DNA from: Nocardioides sp. Arc9.136
GTDB lineage: Bacteria; Actinomycetota; Actinomycetes; Propionibacteriales; Nocardioidaceae
DNA length: 64,000 nucleotides
Assembly (NCBI RefSeq): GCF_030506255.1
Contig: NZ_CP113431.1
Location: forward strand, 2,730,001-2,794,000
Reading direction: 5' to 3'
Made by a program: the position numbers and the translations under genes
Part shown: positions 50,637-59,693 of the stretch, in pieces
Position numbering within the stretch: the first letter of the stretch is position 1
How the letters are laid out: each line of letters begins with the position of its first letter
Notes under the pieces: model-generated
What the model was told of the DNA's origin: nothing
Databases searched by the model: none
What the model saw: the letters and a program-made list of their open reading frames with translations, nothing else

Positions 50637-52085
50637 TCAGAACGGGTAGCGCTGGATGTCCGACTGGATCGTCACCCACTGCACGTCGCAGAACGTGTCG
50701 AGGTTGACCGAGGAGCCGAAGTGGCCGCCGGCCCCGGAGGCCTTCGTGCCGCCGAACGGCGCCACCGCCTCGTCGTCGACCGTCTGGTCGTTGACGTGGA
50801 CCGCCCCCGCCTTGATGCGGTCGGCGAGCTGGAGGGCCGCGAACGGGTCCGCGGTCAGGATCGAGACCGACAGGCCGTACTCCGAGGAGTTGACGATGTC
50901 GATCGCCTCCTCGACGGTGTCGTAACCGGTCACCGGGGCGACCGGGCCGAAGATCTCCTCGCGCCAGGCCGGGCTGTCGAGGGGTACGTCGGTGAGCACG
51001 GTCGGTCGGTAGAAGAGCCCCTCGTGCGTGCCGCCGGCCCGCAGCCGGGCCCCTGCCTCGACGGTCGACCCGACCAGGGCGTGCACCTTCTCCAGCTGGC
51101 CCTGGTCGACGATCGGGCCGAGCGCGTTGGCCGGGTCGGTCGGGTCGCCCACCGAGATCCGGTCGGCCGCCTGGGCCAGCTTCGCGGCGTACTCCTCCAG
51201 CCGGTCCCGGGGCACCAGGTGCCGGCCGGTCGTCATGCAGATCTGGCCCTGGTGCAGGAAGGACCCCCAGGCGCCGGCCGACGCCGCGGCGTCGATGTCG
51301 GCGTCGGGCAGCACGAGCAGCGCGTTGTTGCCGCCGAGCTCGAGGTGCACCTTCTTCAGCAGCCCACCCGCGGTCTCCCCGATCCGGCGGCCGGCGGCCG
51401 TGGAGCCGGTGAAGGAGATGCAGGGGACGTCGGGGTGCGCGACGAGCGCCGCGCCGACGTCGGCGCCGGCGGGCAGCACGTGCAGCAGGCCCTCGGGCAG
51501 GCCGGCCTCGGCGAGGAGCGCGGCGAGCGCGAGCCCGCCGGAGACCGACGTGCGCGGGTCGGGCTTGAGGACGACCGCGTTGCCGAGCGCGAGGGCGGGC
51601 ACGACCGATCGCATCGAGAGGATCGCCGGGAAGTTGAAGGGGCTGATCACGCCGACGACGCCCACCGGGACGTAGCGGCCGATCGACATGCGCGGCTTCA
51701 TGCTGCGCAGCAGCTGCCCGTAGGGCTGGGCCGCGAGCGCGGCACCGGCCTGCAGCTCGGAGGTCACGAGCATCGCCTCGAAGCCGGCCTTGCCCTGGCC
51801 GGAGCCGGACTCCGGCACCAACCAGCGGGTCAGCCGCTCCGGCTCGTCGCCGAGGAGCGCAGCCGCCCGGGCCATCACCGCGGCGCGCTCGGTGTAGGGC
51901 AGCGCCGCCCACGCCGGCTGAGCAGCCGCCGCGGCCCGCACCGCCCGGTCGAGGTCGGCGGTGTCGGCCTGCCCGACGCTCGCGATGGTCTCCCCCGTCG
52001 CCGGCGCGAGCACGGGACTGGTGCCCGCGCCGCCCGCGACGAAGCCGCCGCTGAAGATCTTGCCGTCCCAGGCCTCGGTCACCAT
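50637..52085 (-). CDS. Aldehyde dehydrogenase (benzaldehyde or vanillin type)
   Basis: This 482-residue NAD(P)-dependent aldehyde dehydrogenase has SPFNFPAILSMRSV, cofactor loop FTGSTAAGRRIGE near residue 214, catalytic Glu in HLELGGNNALLVL and catalytic Cys in QGQICMTTGRH. Its closest functional class, from context, is oxidation of aromatic aldehydes such as 4-hydroxybenzaldehyde or vanillin to acids feeding pobA and pca. It follows pobA by 61 bases on the same strand. The substrate is inferred. Confidence 0.8.
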   Translation of the reverse strand: MVTEAWDGKIFSGGFVAGGAGTSPVLAPATGETIASVGQADTADLDRAVRAAAAAQPAWAALPYTERAAVMARAAALLGDEPERLTRWLVPESGSGQGKAGFEAMLVTSELQAGAALAAQPYGQLLRSMKPRMSIGRYVPVGVVGVISPFNFPAILSMRSVVPALALGNAVVLKPDPRTSVSGGLALAALLAEAGLPEGLLHVLPAGADVGAALVAHPDVPCISFTGSTAAGRRIGETAGGLLKKVHLELGGNNALLVLPDADIDAAASAGAWGSFLHQGQICMTTGRHLVPRDRLEEYAAKLAQAADRISVGDPTDPANALGPIVDQGQLEKVHALVGSTVEAGARLRAGGTHEGLFYRPTVLTDVPLDSPAWREEIFGPVAPVTGYDTVEEAIDIVNSSEYGLSVSILTADPFAALQLADRIKAGAVHVNDQTVDDEAVAPFGGTKASGAGGHFGSSVNLDTFCDVQWVTIQSDIQRYPF

Positions 52086-52146
52086 GGCGTCCGTCCTCTC
52101 GTGTCCTGGCGACGGGCGTGTCCCGTCCCCAGCGGGGCCGGGGCGC

Positions 52147-53340
52147 TCACCGCTGCCCCGGCCAGCCCGTGTAGCCCTCGGCGAGGTACGCGGACCCGCT
52201 CGGCGAGCCGGTGAGCGAGGCCAGCTCGCCCTCCTGGCGGCGTACGTCGAAGGGCGTCGCCTCGGGCAGCGTGTGGAGCATCGTGGTCATCCAGTACGAG
52301 AAGTGCTGTGCCTTCCACACCCTGCCCAGCGCGCGCTCGCTGTACGTCGCCAACGGCTCGGTGCTGCGCTGCGCGACCGCCCGCTCGAGCTCCTCGGCGA
52401 GCACGCGGACGTCGGCGAGCGCGAGGTTGAGCCCCTTCGCGCCGGTCGGCGGCACCGTGTGCGCGGCGTCGCCCGCCAGGACGAGCCGGCCGTGGTGCAT
52501 CGGCTCCTGCACGAAGCTGCGGAACGGCAGCACGGTCCGCGAGGTGATCGGCCCCTCCTGCAGCACGTGCCCGTTGTGGCCCACCCGCGCCTGCAGCTCC
52601 GACCAGATCCGGTCGTCCGACCAGTCGCCGACGTCCGCGGCCGGGTCGCACTGGAAGTACATCCGCTGCAGGGTCTCCGTGCGCTGGCTGATGAGCGCGA
52701 ACCCGCGCGGCGAGTGGTTGTAGATCAGCTCGGGCGCGCTGGGCGGCGCCTCGGCGAGGATCCCGAACCAGGCGAAGGGGTACTCGCGGAAGTACTGCGT
52801 CCTCTCCTGCTCCGGCACCTCGCGGCGGCACAGGCTGCGGGACCCGTCGGTGCCGACGAGGAAGTCGGCCCGCACCTCGTGGGCGACGCCCTCGGCGTCG
52901 GTGAACCGCAGCACCGGCCGCTCCGAGGTGAGGTCGCCGACACCCACGTCGGTGACGCCGAACCGCACGTCGGCGCCGTCCCTCGCACGGGCGTCGGCGA
53001 GGTCGATGAAGACGTCGGTCTGCGGGTAGAGCTGGGCGGCGGCGCCGACGAGGCCCTCGAAGTCGATGCGGTGGCTGGCGCCGCCGAAGGCGAGCTCGAT
53101 GCCCCCGTGGCGGTAGCCGTCGCGGTGCACGCGGTCCGAGACCCCGGTCTCGACGAGGAGGTCCACCGACCCCTGCTCCAGGATGCCGGCCCGCTGGGTC
53201 TCCTCGATCTCCCGGCGGCTGCGCAGGTCGACCGCGACCGACTCGATCCCGGCCGAGGACAGCAGGTGGGAGAGCATCAGGCCCGCCGGCCCGGCTCCGA
53301 CGATGGCCACCTGCGTCCGGATCGGCGTGGGAGGCGTCAT
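52147..53340 (-). CDS. pobA: 4-hydroxybenzoate 3-monooxygenase
   Basis: This 397-residue FAD monooxygenase has dinucleotide motif VAIVGAGPAGLM near residue 11, VAVDLRSRREIEETQRAG (substrate-side helix) and GDAAHTVPPTGAKGLNLALA near 285. These fit PobA, which converts 4-hydroxybenzoate to protocatechuate with NAD(P)H. ATG at 53340 gives the normal length; an earlier in-frame start would be longer than the family. A CTTCCG-N5-CGGAAG repeat sits 44-60 bases upstream. Confidence 0.9.
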   Translation of the reverse strand: MTPPTPIRTQVAIVGAGPAGLMLSHLLSSAGIESVAVDLRSRREIEETQRAGILEQGSVDLLVETGVSDRVHRDGYRHGGIELAFGGASHRIDFEGLVGAAAQLYPQTDVFIDLADARARDGADVRFGVTDVGVGDLTSERPVLRFTDAEGVAHEVRADFLVGTDGSRSLCRREVPEQERTQYFREYPFAWFGILAEAPPSAPELIYNHSPRGFALISQRTETLQRMYFQCDPAADVGDWSDDRIWSELQARVGHNGHVLQEGPITSRTVLPFRSFVQEPMHHGRLVLAGDAAHTVPPTGAKGLNLALADVRVLAEELERAVAQRSTEPLATYSERALGRVWKAQHFSYWMTTMLHTLPEATPFDVRRQEGELASLTGSPSGSAYLAEGYTGWPGQR

Positions 53341-53383
53341 GCCGCGCATCCTGCGCCCACGGCCACGCCGGGACCATGCCACC

Positions 53384-53400
53384 CTTCCGCTCGGCGGAAG
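53384..53400. promoter_or_regulatory. Inverted repeat upstream of pobA
   Basis: CTTCCG (53384-53389) and CGGAAG (53395-53400) flank CTCGG. The pattern equals that at 48431-48449 between pcaH and the transporter gene. In both places a GTG[G/C]CATG[G/C]TCCCGG stretch follows toward the controlled gene, at slightly different distance. Confidence 0.65.
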
Positions 53401-53413
53401 TGCCCTGCGGTGG

Positions 53414-54382
53414 TCAGCCGACCAGCGCGGGGAGCGCGGCGTCCGAGGCCGCCAGCGCGTCGCGGTCGTACGTCGAGCCGGTGACGAGCAGCTCGTCGGC
53501 GGCCGTGCGCTCCACGAGCCGCTCGAGCCGCCGTCGTACCGTGCCCGCGCTGCCGGCGGTCACGGCCGCCAGGCCCTTCTCCACCCGCCCGGCGTCCTGG
53601 GCGTCCCAGTCCTGCCCACGGATGTCGGCGACCGGCTCCAGCGGGCCGAAGACGCCGGTCCGGCGCGACCGCGCCATCGCCCACACCTCCGGCAGGGCCA
53701 GCTCGCGCGCCTCGGCGTCGGTGTCGGCGACCAGCACGTCCAGCGACACCGTGACCTGGGGATCGCTGCCCCCGTGCGGCCGGAACCCCCGGCGGTACGC
53801 CGCGAGCCGCTCCCCCACGTCCGGCTCGTCCAGCACCGGTCCGCCGACGACTACCGGCAGGCCCAGCCCGGCGGCGACCTCGAGCCCCCGCCCGGTGGCC
53901 AGCACCGACAGCGGGACCGCGCCGACCCCGGCCGGACGGGCGGTGACCGGGCCGGCGTCCTCGAGGTAGGCGCGCAGCTCGGCGACGTCCTCGGCGAAGG
54001 TGTCCGGCTCCTCGGAGCCGCGCCGCAGCGCGCGCCGCACCGGCGCGGTGAACCCGACTGACCGGCCGACGCCCAGGTCGACCCGGTCCGGGTGCAGCGC
54101 GGCGAGCATCCGGAACTGCTCGGCCACGACGTACGGCTGGTGGTTGGGCAGCATCACCCCGCCCGAGCCGATCCGGATCGTCGTCGTCCGCCCGCCGACC
54201 GCGGCCAGCAGCACCGCCGGCGCACCGGAGGCGACGCCGGGCACGCCGTGGTGCTCGGCGACCCAGAACCGGTGGTAGCCCAGCCGCTCGACCGCGACGG
54301 CCCGCTCGACGGTGTGGGCCAGGGCCTCGCCCTCCGGGCGGCCGGCGCGCGTGCGGGAGCGGTCGAGCAGGGACAACCTCAT
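53414..54382 (-). CDS. Luciferase-like monooxygenase family protein
   Basis: This 322-residue LLM-class protein belongs to the alkanal-monooxygenase-like branch. Seen are RLGYHRFWVAEHHGVPGVAS near residues 33-52, IRIGSGGVMLPNHQPYVVAEQ near 70 and LGVGRSVGF near 103. It would use reduced FMN or a related flavin; the substrate is not known. The stop lies 74 bases before the pobA start. It may be an independent gene, as its direction matches pobA but the gap holds an operator. Confidence 0.8.
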   Translation of the reverse strand: MRLSLLDRSRTRAGRPEGEALAHTVERAVAVERLGYHRFWVAEHHGVPGVASGAPAVLLAAVGGRTTTIRIGSGGVMLPNHQPYVVAEQFRMLAALHPDRVDLGVGRSVGFTAPVRRALRRGSEEPDTFAEDVAELRAYLEDAGPVTARPAGVGAVPLSVLATGRGLEVAAGLGLPVVVGGPVLDEPDVGERLAAYRRGFRPHGGSDPQVTVSLDVLVADTDAEARELALPEVWAMARSRRTGVFGPLEPVADIRGQDWDAQDAGRVEKGLAAVTAGSAGTVRRRLERLVERTAADELLVTGSTYDRDALAASDAALPALVG

Positions 54383-54646
54383 GCCGTCCCCAACGGTGCG
54401 GTGCCGTCGAGGCTTCCCGCCGCGCGCGCCGGCCGGTTCAGTCCGGCGGCTCGCCGGACCCGGGCACCTCGGCGTTCCGGTCGTCGAGGAGCCCGGTGCC
54501 CAGCCGGTCGTCGCCGTCGGCCGCGACCTTCGCCTCCAGCTGCTCTCACCCACTCGGGGGTGGGTCCGGGAAGGCGGCCGCGGGCACCTCCAGAGCGGCG
54601 CTGAGCACCCGGCGTCGCAGACCGCTCCACCCGGAGGTGTCCACCC
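54383..54646. promoter_or_regulatory. Divergent intergenic region
   Basis: This 264-base gap lies between the LLM gene and a small rightward gene. It contains a CACCC-actcgg-GGGTG inverted repeat near 54548-54563 and a GGAGGTG ribosome site just before 54647. A 35-codon minus-strand stretch ending at 54438 has no start codon and is not called as a gene. Nothing else is evident. Confidence 0.35.
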
Positions 54647-54907
54647 ATGGGGCGTACCACCACACCCTGGCGTACCACCGCACCCATCCCGCTCGCCGGT
54701 GTCGACGAGCACTGTGCCGTCCACCAGTTCATCCGCGTCCACGGGCGGCGTCCGACGGCGGAGGAGCTCGCCCGCTGCCAGCGGACCGCACCGCCGCTGC
54801 CGGTCGCCACGGGCGCGGCTGGTCCGCCGGTCCCCGCCGCCGGGCCGGCCGCCGCCGTCACCGGCCGCGTGCGGCGCGACATCGCGCGCCTCATCGCGCG
54901 CATCTGA
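54647..54907 (+). CDS. Small unknown protein
   Basis: This 86-residue reading frame has a good ribosome site (GGAGGTG, 7 bases before ATG). It encodes a basic protein with a CAVHQFIRVHGRRPTAEEL core, a proline/alanine-rich middle and a basic helix-like end (VRRDIARLIARI). I recognise no family. The ribosome site, the ordered central segment and the strong hairpin after it (55004-55035) support a real gene, but short GC-rich frames arise by chance. Confidence 0.5.
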   Translation: MGRTTTPWRTTAPIPLAGVDEHCAVHQFIRVHGRRPTAEELARCQRTAPPLPVATGAAGPPVPAAGPAAAVTGRVRRDIARLIARI

Positions 54908-55003
54908 GCCTCTCCCCTCGACGCCCCGCCGGGGTCTGGCCGGTACCGGACGAGGTACCTGCACCCCACGGGCGCCTCCGAGGTGCACCTGGGACGCGCT
55001 CGA

Positions 55004-55035
55004 GGCCCACCAGCTGAGACCACGGCTGGTGGGCC
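55004..55035 (+). terminator. Strong 11-base-pair hairpin
   Basis: GGCCCACCAGC (55004-55014) and GCTGGTGGGCC (55025-55035) pair perfectly around a 10-base loop, about 100 bases after the small gene at 54647. There is no T-run. It is most likely a terminator or an RNA stabilising hairpin between that gene and the secreted hydrolase. Confidence 0.55.
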
Positions 55036-55133
55036 GTCCCCACGTCCGGACCTCCGCGGGACCCAGCGGGTAACCGACCCCCGGCTCGGCCGTTGAGCCG
55101 GTGACCGTCGCCACCGAGCCCCGAGGACCCGAC

Positions 55134-57071
55134 GTGAAGCACCCGGCCCGCAGCCGCACCAGCACCCGTTCCCGGGCAGCCGCCCTCTTCGCCACCGGCG
55201 TGCTCGGCGCGGTCGGCGCCGCCGCACCGGTCCTCCCCGGCACCCCCGCCTCGGTGGCAGCCCCGGCACCCGGGGCGGCGCACGCGGATCGCGCGGCCAC
55301 GGTGCCGGACGGGTGGCGGGCCCGCCCGGCGACGTACCCCGGCACCGTCGCGCGCAGCGACCTCGCCATCGCGATGTCCGACGGCACGGTCCTGCGCGGG
55401 GACCTGGAGCTGCCGGCCGGCGCCAACGGCCGGGCCGCGGCCGGCCGGTTCCCGGTCCTGGTGACGATCACGGCGTACAACAAGTCCGTCGCCGGGTCCT
55501 CGCTCAGGGAGGACGAGCCGGGCTACCTGGTCCGGCGCGGCTACGCCTCGCTCACCGTCGACGCCCGCGGCACCGGCAGCTCGGAGGGCACCTGGGACGC
55601 CTTCGGCGAGCGCGAGCAGCTCGACGGCAAGGAGGTCGTCGAGTGGGCCTCCTCCCGGGCACGTCCCTGGAGCAACGGCAAGGTGGGCATGCGCGGCCCG
55701 TCGTACATGGGCATCAACCAGCTCTTCACTGCAGCGCTGCACCCGAAGGGCCTCCGGGCGATCTTCCCCCAGGTGCCGGCGGGTGACGTCTACCGCGACG
55801 TCGTCGCCTCCGGCGGCCAGGTGGACGTCGGCTTCATCCCGCTGTGGCTGGGCCTGGTCACGACGACCGGTGTCGTCCCGCCCGCGGTGACCGCGACGGA
55901 CCCGGCCTCCGGGATCGGGGCCCTGCTGTCCCACGTGCACGGCGCCGCGACGTTCACCGCCCCGCTGCTGCTCGACGCCGTGCTCGGCGGCGACGCGGCG
56001 CACGACGGGCCGTTCTACCGGACCCGCTCACCTCTGGAGGTGGTCGACGAGGTGGACGTGCCGACGTTCCTCGTCGGCGGGCGGCAGGACCTCTTCCAGC
56101 GCGGGACGCCGCTGCTGTTCGAGGCGCTCCAGGAGCGCGGCGTGCCGACCCGGCTCGTCGTCGGACCGTGGAACCACCTCGAGGGCTCGGCCGGCACGGG
56201 CCTGGAGAAGGCCGGCCACGGCACCCTCTCCCAGCTGCAGCTGCGCTGGTTCGACCGCTGGCTGCGCGGGGCGACGGGCACCCGCCTGGGCCGGATCGCA
56301 CCGGTCACCGTCCACGAGAACGGGTCGGGCACGTGGCGCACCCAGCGGGAGTGGATCAGCCGCGACGCCCGGGCGCGCAGCTACCGGCTGTCGGGGAGCG
56401 CGACGACCGGTCTCCGGCCCGGCAGCCTGACGACCGGTACGGCCCGGGACGGCACGGCGGTCGTGCCGCCCGTGCCGGTCTCCGGGCTGTGCACCCGATC
56501 GGCGAGCCAGTGGACCGCGGGCATCCCCGGCCTGCTGGCCGGGGACCTGCCGTGCTTCACCGACAACGCGCTCAACGACGCCACCGGAATCGTCTACGAG
56601 ACCGCACCGGTCACCAGGCCGGTCCGCTTCGCCGGACCGCTCAACGCACGCCTCCACGCCTCGAGCCCCACCGGTGGCGGCATGCTGGCGGTCTCGGTCT
56701 CCGACGTCTCGCCCTCCGGGCGGGTCACCCGCCTCACCGGCGGCTGGCAGCTCCTCGCCCAGCGGCAGCTCGACCGGCGACGGACCCGCTACCTCGACGG
56801 GGAGGTGCTCCAGCCCTACCACCCCTTCACCCGCGGGTCCCGGTCCCCGGCGCCGGGCAGGGTCGTGCCGGTCAACGTCGAGGTCTTCCCGACCGCGGCG
56901 AAGATCCGGAAGGGCCACCGGCTGCGCATCGCGGTCCAATCCTTCGACGTGCCCCACCTGCTGCCCTCGCTGCCGGACCTGCCGGGTGCACTCGCCCCGC
57001 TGACCCTGCACACCTCGCGCGCCCACCCCTCCCGGCTCACGATCCCGTGGCTGCCGGCCGGAGCGCGCTGA
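55134..57071 (+). CDS. Secreted CocE/NonD-type (peptidase S15) hydrolase
   Basis: This 645-residue protein has a signal peptide (basic start, then AALFATGVLGAVGAAAP and an Ala-rich cleavage region near residue 50). An S15 alpha/beta hydrolase domain follows: nucleophile in GPSYMGINQ, acid in GGRQDLFQ, His in GPWNHLEGS. The C-terminal jelly-roll part is typical of X-Pro dipeptidyl-peptidase/CocE proteins. GTG at 55134 has GAGGA 8 bases upstream and places the signal peptide at the start; ATG-like starts further left lack support. Substrate could be an ester, acylated compound or peptide. Confidence 0.85.
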   Translation: MKHPARSRTSTRSRAAALFATGVLGAVGAAAPVLPGTPASVAAPAPGAAHADRAATVPDGWRARPATYPGTVARSDLAIAMSDGTVLRGDLELPAGANGRAAAGRFPVLVTITAYNKSVAGSSLREDEPGYLVRRGYASLTVDARGTGSSEGTWDAFGEREQLDGKEVVEWASSRARPWSNGKVGMRGPSYMGINQLFTAALHPKGLRAIFPQVPAGDVYRDVVASGGQVDVGFIPLWLGLVTTTGVVPPAVTATDPASGIGALLSHVHGAATFTAPLLLDAVLGGDAAHDGPFYRTRSPLEVVDEVDVPTFLVGGRQDLFQRGTPLLFEALQERGVPTRLVVGPWNHLEGSAGTGLEKAGHGTLSQLQLRWFDRWLRGATGTRLGRIAPVTVHENGSGTWRTQREWISRDARARSYRLSGSATTGLRPGSLTTGTARDGTAVVPPVPVSGLCTRSASQWTAGIPGLLAGDLPCFTDNALNDATGIVYETAPVTRPVRFAGPLNARLHASSPTGGGMLAVSVSDVSPSGRVTRLTGGWQLLAQRQLDRRRTRYLDGEVLQPYHPFTRGSRSPAPGRVVPVNVEVFPTAAKIRKGHRLRIAVQSFDVPHLLPSLPDLPGALAPLTLHTSRAHPSRLTIPWLPAGAR

Positions 57072-57087
57072 ACCGCGCCGGAACCGC

Positions 57088-57792
57088 TCAGCCGTCGACG
57101 GGCTCGAGCAGGGCGAACGGCACGGTGAGCACCTGGTCGCGCACGCGCAGGTGGAAACGGGTGCGCCCGCGCTTGAGCACGGTGCCGACGGTGCCCTCGT
57201 AGCGACCGGCCGCCACGATCCGCGCCCGCTGGCCCACGCGCGGCGCCGGACGGACCGAGGCGCCCGCGGGTCCCGCGGCACCGGCCGCCGGCCCCGCGAG
57301 AACCCGGCGCAGCGCGGCGTCGTACTCCTCGCCGAGAGGTACGACGGCACCCCGGTGCGTCCACGACAGCAGGTGCTCGGGGCTGAACGTGCGCGAGCAC
57401 CGGGTGCACGAGGCCGGCCGGGTCGGTCGGCGGTGCCGGGTGACCCGGTGGCCGGCCGGGCAGGTGCCGGCCCAGTCCCCCTCGATGGTGGGGGCGTCCG
57501 GGTCCGAGCAGCGCCGGCCCGAGCAGCCGATCCGCAGGGCGGTCGCCCGCCAGACCGCGTCGTGGCCGTGGCGAGGGCCGACCAGTGCGTGCGCCACCTC
57601 GTGCAGCACCGTGTCGCGCACCTCCGCCTCGTCGTGCAGCCGGGTGAGGGGTCCGCTGAGGCCGATCTGGCGCTCGTGGGGACGGCAGACGCCGGCCCGC
57701 CGCTTGGCCCGGTCGAAGACGAGCGTCCAGTCCCGCAGGCCGTGATCGTCCAGCAGCCCGCGCGCCATCCGCGCCGCCTCGTCCAGGTCCAC
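57088..57792 (-). CDS. SprT-like zinc metalloprotease-fold protein
   Basis: This 234-residue protein has the metal motif TVLHEVAHAL near residues 60-69, a third His in GPRHGHDAVW and a zinc-ribbon region (CPAGH then CTRCSRTF). The C-terminal third holds a small basic beta-rich segment (ARIVAAGRYEGTVGTVLKRG) that may bind nucleic acid. SprT-like proteins are related to Spartan proteases; the bacterial role is unclear. It converges on the S15 hydrolase gene and diverges from cobT with 61 bases between starts. Confidence 0.8.
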   Translation of the reverse strand: MDLDEAARMARGLLDDHGLRDWTLVFDRAKRRAGVCRPHERQIGLSGPLTRLHDEAEVRDTVLHEVAHALVGPRHGHDAVWRATALRIGCSGRRCSDPDAPTIEGDWAGTCPAGHRVTRHRRPTRPASCTRCSRTFSPEHLLSWTHRGAVVPLGEEYDAALRRVLAGPAAGAAGPAGASVRPAPRVGQRARIVAAGRYEGTVGTVLKRGRTRFHLRVRDQVLTVPFALLEPVDG

Positions 57793-57853
57793 GGCGGCAC
57801 CCTAGGCCGGTCCACCGACGGACCGCGGCAGCGCCGCGTCGTACGCTCCGCCC

Positions 57854-58882
57854 GTGTCGATCACTCCTCCGGACCCGACCCTCGAGGCCGCGGCGCGCGA
57901 GCGCCTCGCCGGCCTCGCCACCCCGGCCGGCGCCCTCGGCCGGCTCGGCGACCTCGGCGCCCGGCTGAGCGCCGCCCTCGGATCGGTCCCGCCGCCGGAG
58001 CTCACCGACGTCCGGCTCGTCGTCTTCGCCGGTGACCACGGTGTCGCCGAGCACGGCGTCTCGGCCTACCCGGCCGCCGTCACCCCCGCCATGGTCCGCT
58101 CGCTCGTCGCGGGGACCGCCGGCGTCTCCGCGCTCGCGCGCGCCCACGGCGTGTCCGTCCGCGTGCTCGACATCGCGGTCGACGACGACCTCGACGGCGT
58201 GCCCGCGGAGGTCTCCGCCCACCACCTGCGCCGCGCGAGCGGGGCCATCCACCTCGAGGACGCCCTCGCCGCCGACGAGGTGCGCCGCGCGCTGGAGGTC
58301 GGCCGCACCGTCGCGGCCGAAGAGCTCGCCGCCGGCGCCCAGGTGCTGATCAGCGGCGACCTGGGCATCGGCAACACCACCCCGGCCGCCGCGCTCGTCG
58401 CCGCCGCGCTCGGCCTCCCCGCCGAGGACGTCGTCGGCCGCGGCACCGGCGTCGACGACGCCGGCCTGGCCCGCAAGACCGAGGTCGTCGCCCAGGCGCT
58501 GCGCCGCGCCGGCGGCCGCACCGCCGACCCGCTCGAGTCGCTCGCCGCCCTGGCGAGCGCCGACCTCGCCGCGACCACCGGTTTCCTCGTCGCCGCCGCC
58601 GAGGCCGGCGTGCCGGTGGTCCTCGACGGCCTGATGTCGGTGGCCTGCGCGCTCACCGCCGAGCGCCTCGCCCCCGGGGCCGCCGCCTGGTTCGTCGCCG
58701 GCCACCGCTCGACCGAGCCGGCGCAGTCGCTGGCGCTGGAGAAGCTCGGCCTGGACCCGCTGCTCGACCTCGGCCTCCGGCTCGGGGAGGGCAGCGGCGC
58801 CGTCGCCGCCGTCCCGGTGCTGCGCAGCGCGGTCGCGCTGATGCGCGACGTCGCCCTGCTCAGCGACCTGCTCCCCGGGTGA
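57854..58882 (+). CDS. cobT: Nicotinate-nucleotide:dimethylbenzimidazole phosphoribosyltransferase
   Basis: This 342-residue CobT makes alpha-ribazole phosphate for the cobalamin lower loop. Recognised are VVFAGDHGVAEHGVSAYP near residue 55, ISGDLGIGNTTPAAAL near 165, GRGTGVDD and the catalytic Glu in LRLGEGSGAVAAVP. GTG at 57854 lies 6 bases after TACGCT, a good -10 hexamer, so the message may be leaderless. Its stop overlaps the cobS start (GTGA). Confidence 0.9.
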   Translation: MSITPPDPTLEAAARERLAGLATPAGALGRLGDLGARLSAALGSVPPPELTDVRLVVFAGDHGVAEHGVSAYPAAVTPAMVRSLVAGTAGVSALARAHGVSVRVLDIAVDDDLDGVPAEVSAHHLRRASGAIHLEDALAADEVRRALEVGRTVAAEELAAGAQVLISGDLGIGNTTPAAALVAAALGLPAEDVVGRGTGVDDAGLARKTEVVAQALRRAGGRTADPLESLAALASADLAATTGFLVAAAEAGVPVVLDGLMSVACALTAERLAPGAAAWFVAGHRSTEPAQSLALEKLGLDPLLDLGLRLGEGSGAVAAVPVLRSAVALMRDVALLSDLLPG

Positions 58883-59649
58883 CCCGGCCCGTCGACGTGG
58901 GCTCCCCCGCCGACGCGTGGCGGCTCGCGGTCGGCACGCTGACCGCCGTGCCGGTCGCGCCCCCGCGCACCGTGGACGCCCGCACCGCGGGTCGCGCGAT
59001 GCTCCTCGCGCCACTCGCCGTGCTGCCGCTGGGGCTGCTGGTCGCGGTGGTCGGCCTGGCCGGCCGGGAGGCGGGCCTGGCCCCACTGGTCACCGCCGTC
59101 CTCGCTGTCGCCGGCCTCGCCGCCGGCAGCCGCGCGCTCCACCTCGACGGCCTCTCCGACACCGCGGACGGGCTCACCGCGTCCTACGACCGGCGCCGCT
59201 CCCTGGAGGTCATGAAGTCCGGCACGGCCGGTCCCGCCGGCGTCGCCGCCGTCGTCCTCGTGCTGCTGCTCCAGGTCACCGCGCTCACGTCCGTGCTCCG
59301 CGAGGACCGCGGGTGGCTGCTCGCCGGCGCGCTCGTGTGCCTCTCCCGCTGCGCACTGGCCCTCGCCTGCACCCGCGGCGTGCCCGGCGCCCGCCCCGAC
59401 GGCCTCGGCGCGACGTACGTCGGCTCGGTGCGCCCGCTCGCCACGGTCACCCTGTGGCTGGGCGCGGCCCTGCTGGCGGCCGTGCTGGCCGGCGTGGCCG
59501 GCGTCGTGGCGGTCGTCGTCGCGGCCGGCGTGGTGGTGCTGGTCCTGCGCCGCACGGTCACCCGATTCGGCGGCGTCACCGGCGACGTCTTCGGCGCGGC
59601 CGTCGAGCTCGCCCTCGCCGCCCTGCTCGTCGTCGCCTCCGCCGGCTGA
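58879..59649 (+). CDS. cobS: Adenosylcobinamide-GDP ribazoletransferase
   Basis: This 256-residue membrane protein has the CobS signature LHLDGLSDTADGL near residues 77-89 and about six membrane segments. It joins adenosylcobinamide-GDP with alpha-ribazole. The GTG start overlaps cobT. It converges on cobU, and tandem CGCTCAGAGC copies (59681-59700) lie at the junction. Confidence 0.9.
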   Translation: MTRPVDVGSPADAWRLAVGTLTAVPVAPPRTVDARTAGRAMLLAPLAVLPLGLLVAVVGLAGREAGLAPLVTAVLAVAGLAAGSRALHLDGLSDTADGLTASYDRRRSLEVMKSGTAGPAGVAAVVLVLLLQVTALTSVLREDRGWLLAGALVCLSRCALALACTRGVPGARPDGLGATYVGSVRPLATVTLWLGAALLAAVLAGVAGVVAVVVAAGVVVLVLRRTVTRFGGVTGDVFGAAVELALAALLVVASAG

Positions 59650-59693
59650 CCCGGCCCACCTGAGCCGGCCCCTCCGCGGCCGCTCAGAGCCGC

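Noticed and set aside
54438..54548. Minus-strand short frame ending at 54438
   Set aside because: Only 35 codons between stops and no start codon or ribosome site; possibly a remnant but not callable.
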